A DNA stretch of 8,450 nt from Gemmatimonadales bacterium (GCA_013813145.1 JACCSE010000396.1:1-8450), one strand, 5' to 3'. Counted from the stretch's first letter, positions 1-7,193 are shown. Numbers and translations: made by a program. The notes: generated from the letters alone by a model not told the origin.

Positions 1-34
1 AGGGGGGCCGGTACTACCCCGCCTGAGCCGAAAC

Positions 35-880
35 GTGGCGCGGATGCTGGCTGCGCTCGTCATCGCATTGATCGGCAGCTATCTCGGGCTGCTCGTCCTG
101 CTCCGCCTGAGCGAATCCCGCCTGCTCTACGCCCCGGGGCCGGGCCGCTCGCTGGTCCCGCCGCCGCCCGAGCTGCAGCTCCCGGTGGAGCGCGCCGAAA
201 TCTCCACCGAGGATGGGCTCGAGCTCGTCGCCTGGGTCATTCGGACGGAGGGGGCCCGAGCGCCCTGGCTCCTCATCTGCCACGGGAACGGAGGCAACAT
301 CTCGGATGCGGGCCGGCCGTTCCACTACGCAGGCCTCCGCGCCCTCGGCCTCAACCTGCTGGCCTTCGATTACCGCGGCTACGGCGAGAGCGAGGGCGCG
401 CCGAGCGAGTCGGGGCTCTACCGCGATGCCCACGCAGCCTATCGCTTCCTCCGCGATTCCCTCGGCGTTCCGCCCGAGCGGATTTTCATCTTCGGGCATT
501 CGCTCGGCTCCGCGGTAGCGGTCGAGCTGGCCGGCGGCGCTCCGGCGGCGGGGCTGATCCTCGACGGTGCGCTGACGTCCGTGACAGAGCGGGCCCAGGA
601 GATCTACCGCTTCGTACCGGTGCGCTGGATCGCCGCGAGCCGGTACGCCTCGATCGACCGGATCGGCGCCCTCACCCTGCCCAAGCTCTTCCTCCATGCC
701 AAGGATGATGACGTCGTGCCGATCGGGCACGGGCGACGGCTGTTCGAGGCCGCCCCGCCTCCCAAGCGATTCGTCGCGCTCGCCGGGGGCCATGGCGACG
801 CGTTCGAGGTGGACTCCGCGGCATACTACGGCGCGGTCGGCCGCTTCGTGGCGGAACTTTCCGGGAGGGCGTCACCGTAG
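35..880 (+). CDS. Membrane-anchored alpha/beta hydrolase (Bem46/ABHD17-like)
   Basis: This is a serine hydrolase of the alpha/beta fold; the substrate cannot be told from sequence, but an ester, thioester or peptide-like bond is likely. A hydrophobic N-terminus (about residues 5-24) followed by Arg/Ser suggests a signal anchor holding the enzyme at the inner membrane. The oxyanion-loop motif HGNGGN begins at about residue 83 and DYRGYGESEG follows at about 112. The nucleophile elbow GHSLG places the catalytic Ser at about 156. The probable acid is an Asp near 225 in AKDDDVVP, and the catalytic His is near 253 in GGHGD. The triad looks complete and the 281-residue length is normal for the family. 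The start is uncertain: GTG at 35 is used here, ATG at 44 is an alternative, and the frame is open to the window's left edge. No clear Shine-Dalgarno is visible. The next gene lies 53 bp downstream on the same strand. Confidence 0.88.
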   Translation: MARMLAALVIALIGSYLGLLVLLRLSESRLLYAPGPGRSLVPPPPELQLPVERAEISTEDGLELVAWVIRTEGARAPWLLICHGNGGNISDAGRPFHYAGLRALGLNLLAFDYRGYGESEGAPSESGLYRDAHAAYRFLRDSLGVPPERIFIFGHSLGSAVAVELAGGAPAAGLILDGALTSVTERAQEIYRFVPVRWIAASRYASIDRIGALTLPKLFLHAKDDDVVPIGHGRRLFEAAPPPKRFVALAGGHGDAFEVDSAAYYGAVGRFVAELSGRASP

Positions 881-933
881 GGTGCAGGGGATGAGATAGC
901 TGGCCTGATCTTCACCCTTCCCAGGACGCCCCC

Positions 934-1443
934 ATGTACCGCTTCCGGTTCGCCCTGTTGCTGCTGCTCCCTGCCACGCCCGCCCTGGCGCAGGCATCCT
1001 CACCCCGAGCCGACCCCTGCTCCGCCCCCGAGCACCATTAGTTCGACTTCTGGATCGGCCAGTGGAAGGTGCAGCTCCCCGACGGCTCCAAGGCGGGGAC
1101 CAATCGGATCGAGCCGATCCTGGGCGGATGCGCGTTGCAGGAGAGCTGGAGCGGCGCGGCCGGCGGCACCGGTTACAGCTACAACGTCTACGACCGGTCG
1201 CGGAAGCTCTGGCACCAGACCTGGGTGGACAGTCAGGGCAACCTGCTGCAGCTCGAGGGCGATTTCGCCGGCGACCGGATGACGCTCGCGGGAGAAAGCC
1301 GCGACTCGACCGGGGCGCCGGTGCTGAACCGCGTCGTCTGGCGGATGACGGCGCCCGGCCGGGTGCGCCAGCTCTGGGAGACGTCGAAGGACCGGGGTGC
1401 CACGTGGACCGTCGCGTTCGACGGCCGCTACGTCAAGCGCTGA
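934..1443 (+). pseudogene. Secreted DUF1579-like protein gene interrupted by an in-frame TAG
   Basis: From ATG 934 the frame encodes a clean signal peptide (basic MYRFRF, a Leu run, then PALA|Q with cleavage near residue 19). It is followed by CSAPEHH, then TAG at 1039-1041 (codon 36), and the same frame continues to TGA 1441-1443. The continuation reads FDFWIGQWKV, GGCALQESW, QTWVD, LQLEG and QLWETSKDRG. I recognise this as resembling small exported proteins of the DUF1579 type, whose function is unknown. In such proteins the segment before FDFW normally carries Q or a similar residue, so TAG is one C-to-T change from CAG. Without the stop the product would be 169 residues. An internal GTG at 1069 could start a fragment, but it would lack the signal peptide and the FDFW segment. 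The lesion could be a true nonsense mutation, readthrough or a base-call error. The kinase gene begins 49 bp downstream. Confidence 0.75.
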
Positions 1444-1457
1444 GCCGGCATTCCGGC

Positions 1458-1485
1458 TTGTGTTCAGGTGCCGCCCCAGTACCCT
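1458..1485 (+). promoter_or_regulatory. Candidate promoter for a near-leaderless kinase mRNA
   Basis: TTGTGT (1458-1463) and TACCCT (1480-1485) are separated by 16 bases. They match only the best-conserved -35 (TTG) and -10 (TA...T) positions. The -10 box ends seven bases before ATG 1493 and no Shine-Dalgarno precedes that ATG, so a leaderless transcript is plausible. The evidence is weak, because such matches arise easily by chance. Confidence 0.27.
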
Positions 1486-1492
1486 TCCAGCG

Positions 1493-3748
1493 ATGCCCGA
1501 CATCGCCGACCGTCTCAGCGCCATCGCCGACCGCTACCGGATCATGGAGGAGATCGGGCGCGGCGGCACCGCGACGGTATTCCTGGCCCAGGACCTCAAG
1601 CACGGCCGCAATGTCGCCATGAAAGTGCTCCGCCCGGCACCGGGCGGGGGCTACGAGCCGCAGCGCTTTCTCCGTGAGATACGCATCGCGGCGCGGCTCG
1701 CCCATCCCCAGATCCTCCCGCTCCACGACTCGGGTGAGTGCGACGGGCTGCTCTACTTCGTCATGCCGTACGCCGGCTGCGAGACGCTCCGCGACCGGCT
1801 CGCCCGGGAAGGCCAGCTCCCCATCGACGTGGCGCTCCGGATCGTGCGAGCCGTCTCCGCCGCCCTCGGCTACGCCCACCGCCACGGCGTAGTGCACCGG
1901 GACATCAAGCCGGAAAACATCCTGCTCCACGAGGGCGAGCCGGTGGTGGCCGACTTCGGCGTGGCCACCGCGCTGTCCGCCGCCGGCTGGGAAGGCGCCT
2001 ACGTCACCGACAGCGGCTTCGCGGTAGGCACGCCAGCGTACATGAGCCCGGAGCAGGCCAGCGCCGAGCCGACGCTCGACGGCCGGAGCGACCAGTACAG
2101 CCTGGCCTGCGTGCTCTACGAGATGCTGGCGGGGGAGCCGCCGTTCGCGGGCACCGGTGCCCGTGCCACCATGGCCCGGCACGCGATCGAGGCGCCGGCC
2201 TCGGTTCGGGTTCGGCGGCCCAATGTTCCGGCCGCGCTCGAGCGCGCGCTCGCCAGGGCGCTCGCCAAGTCGCCCGACGACCGGTTCGGCTCGATCGCGG
2301 AGTTCAACGAGGCGCTCGTGGCACCGGTGCCCGAGATCATTCCGGCCGCGGGGGCCGGCACCGTCCGCGAAGCGCGCACCATCGCGGTGCTTCCTTTCGT
2401 GAACGCGAGTGCCGATGCGGAGAACGAATACCTGAGCGATGGGATTACCGACGAGCTGATCATCGCGCTGAGCAAGGTGGAAGGGCTGCACGTCGCCTCC
2501 CGTACCTCGGTCTTCGCGCTCAAGGGCCTTCGGGCAGACGTGCGGGACCTCGGCGCCAGGCTCAACGTCTCGGCGATGCTCGAGGGCACGGTGCGCCGCT
2601 CCGGTAACCGGCTCCGGATCACCGTCCAGCTCACCGGCGTCGCCGACGGCCGCACCCTCTGGTCGGAGCGGTACGACCGTGAGCTGGCGGACGTGCTGGC
2701 GATCCAGGACGAGATCGCGAGCACCATCGTGAGCACTCTGCGGGCGACGCTCCTTCGCGATCTGGGCGACGCGCCGTCGGTCCGCTATACCGCCAATCTT
2801 CACGCCTATCATCTGTACCTGAAGGGCAGGTACTGGTGGAACCGGCGCACCCAGGCGGCCATCGCGGAGGGGATCAAGTACTTCGAGCAGGCGATCGCGG
2901 AAGACGCCGGGTACGCCCTCGCCTACACCGGGCTGGCCGACTCCTACGCGCTTCAGGTGGACTACCGCGGGCTTCCGGTCCAGGAAGGCATGGAGCGGGC
3001 CCGCGCGATGGCGCGGCAGGCGCTGGACCTGGACGACAGTCTCGCGGAGGCGCACACCTCGCTGGCCTGGGTCTCGTTCATCTACGATTGGGACTGGCCC
3101 GCCGCCGCCCGCGAGTTCGACCGCGCCATCCGGCTCAACCCCGGCTACTCCGTCGCGCGGCAGTGGCACTCCTGGTTCCTGGTCGCCATGGGACACACGG
3201 CGGCAGCTCTCGGGGAAGGGCGCCGCGCGGTCGAGCTCGATCCGGCCTCGGTCTCCATCCGCCGCAGCATGGGCTGGCTGCACTACTACGCGCGGGAGAG
3301 CGAGGCCTCCCTGGAGCACCTGCGCCGGGCGGTGGAGATGAACCCCACGGCGGAAGAGAACCACCGGCTGCTGGGCCTGACCTACCTTCAGCTCGGGAAG
3401 TACGATGAGGCCGCGGCCGCCTTCCGCGAGGCGGTGAGCTCCTCCGACACTCCGGCACTATCCACCGCCGACCTGGGCGTGGTGGCTGCGCTCAGGGGTC
3501 GATCGGGCGAGGCTCGGGCAGTGCTCGAGGGTCTCCGGGCTGAGTCGCGGGAGCGCTACGTTTCGCCGGTCGCGTTCGTGACGCTGCATGCCGCCTTGGG
3601 GGAGAGCGACGAGGCGTTCGAGTGGTTGGACCGGGCCTACCAGGATCGGCGCGGGTGGCTGGCGTACCTGCGGGTGGAGCCGCGGCTGGACGGGTTGCGG
3701 GGGGACCCGAGGTTCGCGCGACTGCTGGAGCGGATGCGGCTGGCCTGA
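1493..3748 (+). CDS. Cytosolic Ser/Thr protein kinase with TolB-like domain and TPR repeats
   Basis: This is a Hanks-type kinase of 751 residues. The kinase domain spans about 15-275: glycine loop IGRGGTATVF (21-30), catalytic Lys44 in VAMK, helix-C Glu62, catalytic loop HRDIKPEN (135-142, Asp137), DFG (154-156) and GTPAYMSPEQ (179-188). All catalytic residues are present, so it should be active. A TolB/FlgO-like domain of the kind found in CadC- and cyclase-type proteins follows at about 296-417 (TIAVLPF, YLSDGITDELI, LEGTVRR, LWSERYDR). Helical TPR-type repeats run from about 430 to 745, including KYFEQAIAED, EFDRAIRLNP, GRRAVELDP and LRRAVEMNP. I see no membrane segment in the 276-296 linker, so the protein is probably cytosolic and may sense a soluble ligand or partner. 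ATG 1493 is preferred to the upstream GTG at 1397, which would overlap the preceding gene and add 32 non-conserved residues. Substrates are unknown. Confidence 0.93.
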   Translation: MPDIADRLSAIADRYRIMEEIGRGGTATVFLAQDLKHGRNVAMKVLRPAPGGGYEPQRFLREIRIAARLAHPQILPLHDSGECDGLLYFVMPYAGCETLRDRLAREGQLPIDVALRIVRAVSAALGYAHRHGVVHRDIKPENILLHEGEPVVADFGVATALSAAGWEGAYVTDSGFAVGTPAYMSPEQASAEPTLDGRSDQYSLACVLYEMLAGEPPFAGTGARATMARHAIEAPASVRVRRPNVPAALERALARALAKSPDDRFGSIAEFNEALVAPVPEIIPAAGAGTVREARTIAVLPFVNASADAENEYLSDGITDELIIALSKVEGLHVASRTSVFALKGLRADVRDLGARLNVSAMLEGTVRRSGNRLRITVQLTGVADGRTLWSERYDRELADVLAIQDEIASTIVSTLRATLLRDLGDAPSVRYTANLHAYHLYLKGRYWWNRRTQAAIAEGIKYFEQAIAEDAGYALAYTGLADSYALQVDYRGLPVQEGMERARAMARQALDLDDSLAEAHTSLAWVSFIYDWDWPAAAREFDRAIRLNPGYSVARQWHSWFLVAMGHTAAALGEGRRAVELDPASVSIRRSMGWLHYYARESEASLEHLRRAVEMNPTAEENHRLLGLTYLQLGKYDEAAAAFREAVSSSDTPALSTADLGVVAALRGRSGEARAVLEGLRAESRERYVSPVAFVTLHAALGESDEAFEWLDRAYQDRRGWLAYLRVEPRLDGLRGDPRFARLLERMRLA

Positions 3749-3754
3749 CGCCAC

Positions 3755-3774
3755 CCCTACGGGCCAGGGTTTTT
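3755..3774 (+). terminator. Weak candidate intrinsic terminator after the kinase gene
   Basis: Seven bases after the kinase stop, CCCT (3755-3758) and AGGG (3766-3769) can form a four-base-pair stem with a seven-base loop, followed directly by TTTTT (3770-3774). The order stem then T-run fits a plus-strand terminator in the 34-bp gap between two convergent genes. The stem is short, so support is weak. Confidence 0.3.
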
Positions 3775-3782
3775 CGGTGCGG

Positions 3783-4604
3783 CTACCCCGCCCGCACCGC
3801 CCGCCGATATGCCGAGGGAGACATCCCGGTTTCGCGCCGGAACAGATTGGAGAAGTGGCTCTGGTCGGCGAAGCCGGCCGCGAATGCGATCGCGGCGAGT
3901 GGAGTCTCCGACCCGCCGAGCTGCGCCGCGGCGCGTTCGATACGAAGTCGGCGGAGGTACTCGCCGACGCTGCACCCGAAGCTTGCCCGGAAGGTCCGGG
4001 CCAGGGTGACGGGATGAACGCCCACCGCCGCCGCCAGATCGCCCAGCGTGCGGCGCGCCGCGAGGTCGGCATGCAGCAGGTCCCGGGCCTGAAACACCCA
4101 GGCCGGCCGGCCGCGCTCCGCGCCGCTCCCGTTGCTCCGCCGGGTCGCGGCCGCGAGCAGCTCGAGCAGCAACCCCTCGATGGCCAGTGGCGCCGCGTCG
4201 TCCATGCCACGGAACTCCTGATAGATCCGGCGCGCGATCGCCGCCGGCAGGCCGCCATGGAAGACTACATGCTGGTCCAGCACAGCCGCGTGGGGCCGGA
4301 GCGCCTCGGCGCGAGCGCGGTCGGCCTCGATCAGGAGACCGCGGGCGTCGCCTCGGTCGAACCGATCGCAGTGACGCTCGCCGGCAGGTGTGACCTTGAG
4401 CGTGGCCGGGGTGCAGGCCAGGGTCTCGCCGGCCGAGACTTCGGTGAACGCGCCGCGGAGCACGAAGCAGATGGTGGGGCCGTCGTGGGTGTGCCAGGGA
4501 AGATCGCTGCCCGCGGAGTGGATCCCTTCGGTCAGGGTGAACCCCGAGACGTGGGCGGTTCTGAGCTTTATGGGGCCCGGCGGGGCTTGCCGTTTGCGGA
4601 CCAT
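3783..4604 (-). CDS. AraC-family transcriptional regulator with N-terminal cupin-like sensor
   Basis: This is a 273-residue DNA-binding regulator. The N-terminal half looks like a cupin-type effector domain: LPWHTHDGPT (about 35-44) followed by a beta-rich stretch with VLRGAFTEV and VTPAGERHCDRF, where His residues could bind a ligand or metal. The C-terminal AraC domain has two helix-turn-helix units: TLGDLAAAVGVHPVTLARTF (about 186-205), and a second at about 235-267 ending in the classic signature GFADQSHFSNLFRRETGMSP. ATG at 4604 is chosen because the 28 extra residues from an upstream start at 4688 look like non-coding translation (MLWGWFLPETSPSYRRQ) and a candidate promoter lies there. 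The gene converges on the kinase and is divergent from the cupredoxin gene. It may therefore control itself and the cupredoxin, but that is inference from position. The effector is unknown. Confidence 0.9.
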   Translation of the reverse strand: MVRKRQAPPGPIKLRTAHVSGFTLTEGIHSAGSDLPWHTHDGPTICFVLRGAFTEVSAGETLACTPATLKVTPAGERHCDRFDRGDARGLLIEADRARAEALRPHAAVLDQHVVFHGGLPAAIARRIYQEFRGMDDAAPLAIEGLLLELLAAATRRSNGSGAERGRPAWVFQARDLLHADLAARRTLGDLAAAVGVHPVTLARTFRASFGCSVGEYLRRLRIERAAAQLGGSETPLAAIAFAAGFADQSHFSNLFRRETGMSPSAYRRAVRAG

Positions 4605-4620
4605 GGGGTTCCGGTCGCTG

Positions 4621-4650
4621 AGTATTTCGTTACGAGACTGCCGTCTGTAA
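4621..4650 (-). promoter_or_regulatory. Candidate promoter of the AraC-family regulator
   Basis: Read on the minus strand, TTACAG (4650-4645) and AATACT (4626-4621) are 18 bases apart. The -10 resembles TATAAT at five of six positions. Transcription would start near 4614, leaving a leader of about ten bases before ATG 4604. A short inverted repeat, AGAC/GTCT (4635-4646), lies in the spacer. This is consensus matching only. Confidence 0.35.
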
Positions 4651-4695
4651 GATGGTGACGTTTCGGGGAGGAACCACCCCCACAACACGGCCCTC

Positions 4696-4718
4696 CCGAC
4701 TACGCCGGTACAAGTCGG
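4696..4718. repeat. Inverted repeat CCGACT-N11-AGTCGG in the divergent intergenic region
   Basis: Two perfect six-base arms, CCGACT at 4696-4701 and AGTCGG at 4713-4718, flank an 11-base spacer between the AraC regulator and the cupredoxin gene. The layout fits a dimeric transcription-factor operator with half-sites on adjacent major grooves. No T-run follows on either side, so a terminator is less likely. Which regulator would bind is unknown. Confidence 0.35.
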
Positions 4719-4766
4719 CTTCCCCGTTCCAAGACGGTTTGCTTCTCATGCTGTACATATGCAGCC

Positions 4767-5186
4767 ATGCGCTACTACCTCCCCCTCGTCGCCGTTGCGT
4801 TCGGAGTGCTCGCCTGCTCGGGGGACGACGGGCCGTCGGAGCCCAACCCTCCCGAAGGCGACATTATCGTTGGGAACAATTTTTTCAATCCGACCGCGTT
4901 CAACGCCAGTGCGGGCGCGCCGGTAGTCTGGGCGTGGGCCGCAGGCGCCGTTGATCACAACGTCACGTTCGACGACGACGCGCCGGGATCAGCGACCCAG
5001 AGCTCGGGCACCTTTCAGCGTACCTTCTCCGACGCAGGTGCCTACCCCTACCACTGCACCATACATGGCGAGGCGGTCATGAGCGGCGTCGTGAACGTCG
5101 CCGCGGCCGGAGGTTTGGACGGTGACGGCGGTGCGGGTGGCGGTAGTGGCGGCGGCGGCTCCGGAGGGACACCCAACCCCTACTGA
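4767..5186 (+). CDS. Lipoprotein cupredoxin (plastocyanin-like blue copper protein)
   Basis: This is a small electron-transfer type I copper protein of 139 residues. The N-terminus (MRYYLPLVAVAFGVLAC) is a lipoprotein signal with lipobox VLAC, so Cys17 would be lipidated and the protein tethered in the envelope. An acidic/Pro linker (DDGPSEPNPPEGD) precedes the cupredoxin fold, which begins at about 31 (DIIVGNNFFNPTAFNASAG). Probable copper ligands are His64 (DHNVTF), Cys97 and His100 (YHCTIH), and Met105. The C-X2-H-X4-M spacing matches plastocyanin. A C-terminal tail (about 115-139) is almost wholly Gly/Ser/Asp and ends in TPNPY; it is probably disordered. The redox partner is not identifiable. 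No Shine-Dalgarno precedes ATG 4767. The start sits in an imperfect palindrome, and the AraC regulator is transcribed divergently 162 bp away. Confidence 0.88.
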   Translation: MRYYLPLVAVAFGVLACSGDDGPSEPNPPEGDIIVGNNFFNPTAFNASAGAPVVWAWAAGAVDHNVTFDDDAPGSATQSSGTFQRTFSDAGAYPYHCTIHGEAVMSGVVNVAAAGGLDGDGGAGGGSGGGGSGGTPNPY

Positions 5187-5250
5187 GTTTCCCCCATGAC
5201 CCGTGCGCCCGCGCACAGCGGGGGACCGGCGGTTCGCCGACACTACGGGC

Positions 5251-6048
5251 ATGTCGCCCACCAGCCCCTGGATCGAGCGCCTGTCCCGCGTGGGGATCCT
5301 CGCGAAGGCCGTCATCTATCTCATCATCGGGCTGCTGGCGACCGGCGTAGCCCTGAACCTGGGCGGCGCGCTCACCGGCTCCCGCGGCGTGCTCCACCTC
5401 CTGCTGGATCAACCGCTCGGCCGCGCCATCCTCGCGCTCCTTGCCTTTGGACTCGCCGCATACACCCTCTGGCTCTTCGTTCAGGCGTTCGTGGACCCCG
5501 ACGGGAACGGCACCAGCTTCGTCGGCCTGGTCAACCGTGCTGGGCAACTCATCACTGGAGCCGCCCACGGCGCCCTCACGGCCGAGGCGGTGTGCCTCGC
5601 GGCCGGCCTGCCGGGGTTCGTCGGAGGCGGCGTGGAAGCCTTGATCGGCCGGCTGTTTCGCGCACCGCACGGAGTGTGGGTCGTTGGCTTGGCCGGGGTG
5701 GTCGTCGTGGTGCTGGGCGTCATCCAGATCTGGCGAGGCCTCCGGGGAAATGTCCGGCGCGACTGGCAGCTCCGCGCCCTCGACCCGGTGAAGAATCGCT
5801 GGCAGATCCGCCTGGGCCGATTCGGCTTGGGAGTGCGGGGGCTGGTACTTGCGATCGCCGGAGCGCTGGTGATCCGCGCGGCGCGGGTCCTCGACCCGGA
5901 GCGGGCCGGCGGTATCGAAGACGTCCTCCGGGCGCTGCAGCGGCAGCCCGCCTCGGACTGGCTGCTCGGCACGGTGGCGTTGGGGCTGGTGGCCTACGGC
6001 CTCTTCGCGCTGATCGAGGCTCGTTACCGCTTCATACCTTCCGCGTGA
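5251..6048 (+). CDS. DUF1206-family integral membrane protein
   Basis: This 265-residue inner-membrane protein has unknown biochemical function. Six hydrophobic segments are visible at about 13-34, 57-79, 91-110, 132-151, 183-200 and 227-247. They form three internal repeats of two helices, as expected for DUF1206. The repeats open with LSRVGILAKAVIYLIIG, LVNRAGQLITGAAHGAL and LGRFGLGVRGLVLAIAG. Each ends in an aromatic-rich second helix followed by a polar stretch, such as YTLWLFVQAFVDPDG or VIQIWRGLRG. ATG 5251 is chosen because it gives MSPTSPWIERLSRVG directly before the first helix; an earlier GTG at 5203 would add 16 Arg-rich residues and falls in a small hairpin. The gene is 64 bp after the cupredoxin stop, so co-transcription is possible, and its last 17 bases overlap the convergent topoisomerase gene. 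Confidence 0.87.
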   Translation: MSPTSPWIERLSRVGILAKAVIYLIIGLLATGVALNLGGALTGSRGVLHLLLDQPLGRAILALLAFGLAAYTLWLFVQAFVDPDGNGTSFVGLVNRAGQLITGAAHGALTAEAVCLAAGLPGFVGGGVEALIGRLFRAPHGVWVVGLAGVVVVVLGVIQIWRGLRGNVRRDWQLRALDPVKNRWQIRLGRFGLGVRGLVLAIAGALVIRAARVLDPERAGGIEDVLRALQRQPASDWLLGTVALGLVAYGLFALIEARYRFIPSA

Positions 6049-7149
6049 GCAGGCGGACCACCGCCCGCTCATCGTTCGACAGGCCCGAGGCGGCTGCGGC
6101 CGCCGGTCGGTTGCCGTTTCCCAGGGTTTCCAGCATGGTGCCAGCGGTGTAGGTCTCGAAGACGGTGGGATGGACGTAGTACTTGCGGCAGACCGCCCGG
6201 GTGTTGTTGAGCCGCTCGGCGACGCTGTCGATCGCCTTGAGAATGGCGGATTTGGCCTCCCGCTCGCCGGCGGCCGGTCCCAGCTCCTGGAGCTCCGCCA
6301 CAGCGAGGACGGTGGACCAAGTGCGAAAATCCTTGGCAGTGAACTCCTGCCCGCTGATATCCCGCAGATATTCGTTCACGTCGCCCGATCCGATGGTCTG
6401 CCCGTTGCCCTCATCGTCCTCGTACTGGAAGAGGTCCTCGCCCGGCAGCGCCTGGCAGCGTCCCACGATGCGGGCCAGCCGCCGGTCGCTCAGCGCGACG
6501 CTGTGGGTCTTGCCGCTCTTGCCCCGGAAGTGGAACCGCATGGTCGAGCCTGAGACCTCGACGTGCCCGTCGCGGAGCGTAGTGAGCCCAAAGGAGCGAT
6601 TGCTCCTGGCGTACTCGTCGTTGCCCACCCGAATGCCGGTGCATTCGAGGAGCCGTACGACCGTCGCGAGCACTTTCTCGCGGGGCAGGCCGGATCGGGT
6701 GAGATCCTGCTCGACCCGCTTGCGGATCGTCGGCAGTACCTCGCTGAAGCGAGCATACGGCCGAACTTGGTCTCGTCGCGGACCTCGCGCCACTTCGGAT
6801 GGTAGCGGTACTGCTTGCGGGCCCTCGCGTCGCGGCCGGTGGCTTGGATATGTCCGCTGGGGTCGGCACAGATCCAGACGTCAGTGTAGGCCGGCGGGAT
6901 GGCCAGTGCGCGGATCCTTGCAAGGGTGCGAGCATCCTTGACGGTCTTCCCGTCGGGCGTGACGTAGGAAAACCCCTTGCCCGCTCGCTTCCGGCGAATG
7001 CCCGGCCGGGCGTCGCTCACGTACCGCAGCCCGGCCGCTTCCGCGGCCTCCGCCCCGTCTTGGGCCTCGGCCGGGATCAGCTTACTCTTTCTCCGCTGTT
7101 TTCCCGCACCCCTGCCCGCCAGTCTCTTCGACCGCTGCCGTGTGCTCAT
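6032..7149 (-). pseudogene. DNA topoisomerase IB, split by a one-base frameshift
   Basis: Bacterial poxvirus-like type IB topoisomerases nick one DNA strand through a 3'-phosphotyrosine link and relax supercoils. The N-terminal part (ATG 7149; RKRAGKGFSYVTPDGKTV, IPPAYTDVWICADPSGHIQA, RYHPKWREVRDETKFGRMLA) lies in one frame. The catalytic part (FSEVLPTIRKRVEQDL onward, to TGA 6034-6032) lies in another. Joining them at 6749/6748 by restoring one missing base gives a continuous 372-residue protein of normal family length. Putative active-site residues in the joined numbering are Arg174 (GIRVGNDEY), Lys211 (FRGKSGK), Arg276 (KDFRTW), Asn316 (LNNT) and Tyr325 (CRKYYVHP). Their spacing closely follows the Arg137/Lys174/Arg239/Asn280/Tyr289 set I recall for the Deinococcus enzyme. 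The catalytic half is thus intact but out of frame. Because both halves are well preserved, either a sequence error or a recent mutation is likely. Confidence 0.9.
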
Positions 7150-7193
7150 CGTGTCCGCCCAGATGGATGCCGGAACTCACGCGATCATACCCG

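Noticed and set aside
1..26. Possible end of an upstream gene at TGA 24-26
   Set aside because: Only eight codons are visible, too little to support a coding call.
14..793. A 259-codon minus-strand frame opposite the hydrolase gene
   Set aside because: It mirrors codon bias of the real gene; the plus strand has the full catalytic triad.
1397..1492. Upstream extension of the kinase to a GTG at 1397
   Set aside because: The extra 32 residues are unlike kinase N-termini and lie over the end of the preceding gene. ATG 1493 gives the usual short lead into the kinase domain.
1433..3364. A 643-codon open frame on the minus strand opposite the kinase gene
   Set aside because: Its translation has no recognisable motif, while the plus strand carries a complete kinase and TPR protein. 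Long antisense frames are expected in G+C-rich coding DNA.
3775..3799. Perfect eight-base inverted repeat CGGTGCGG/CCGCACCG at the end of the AraC-family gene
   Set aside because: It could be a stem, but on the plus strand the T-run precedes it and on the minus strand an A-run follows, so neither orientation makes an intrinsic terminator. It also includes coding bases.
4605..4688. Longer AraC-family protein starting at 4688
   Set aside because: The extra N-terminus has no family resemblance and lies over the probable promoter.
5203..5239. Two small hairpins between the cupredoxin and DUF1206 genes (GTGCG/CGCAC and CGGCG/CGCCG)
   Set aside because: Stems are only five base pairs, no T-run follows, and such pairs are common in G+C-rich DNA.
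5196..6152. A 318-codon plus-strand frame overlapping the DUF1206 gene
   Set aside because: It is Arg/Pro/Gly-rich with no membrane pattern and is a frame shadow of the DUF1206 coding sequence.
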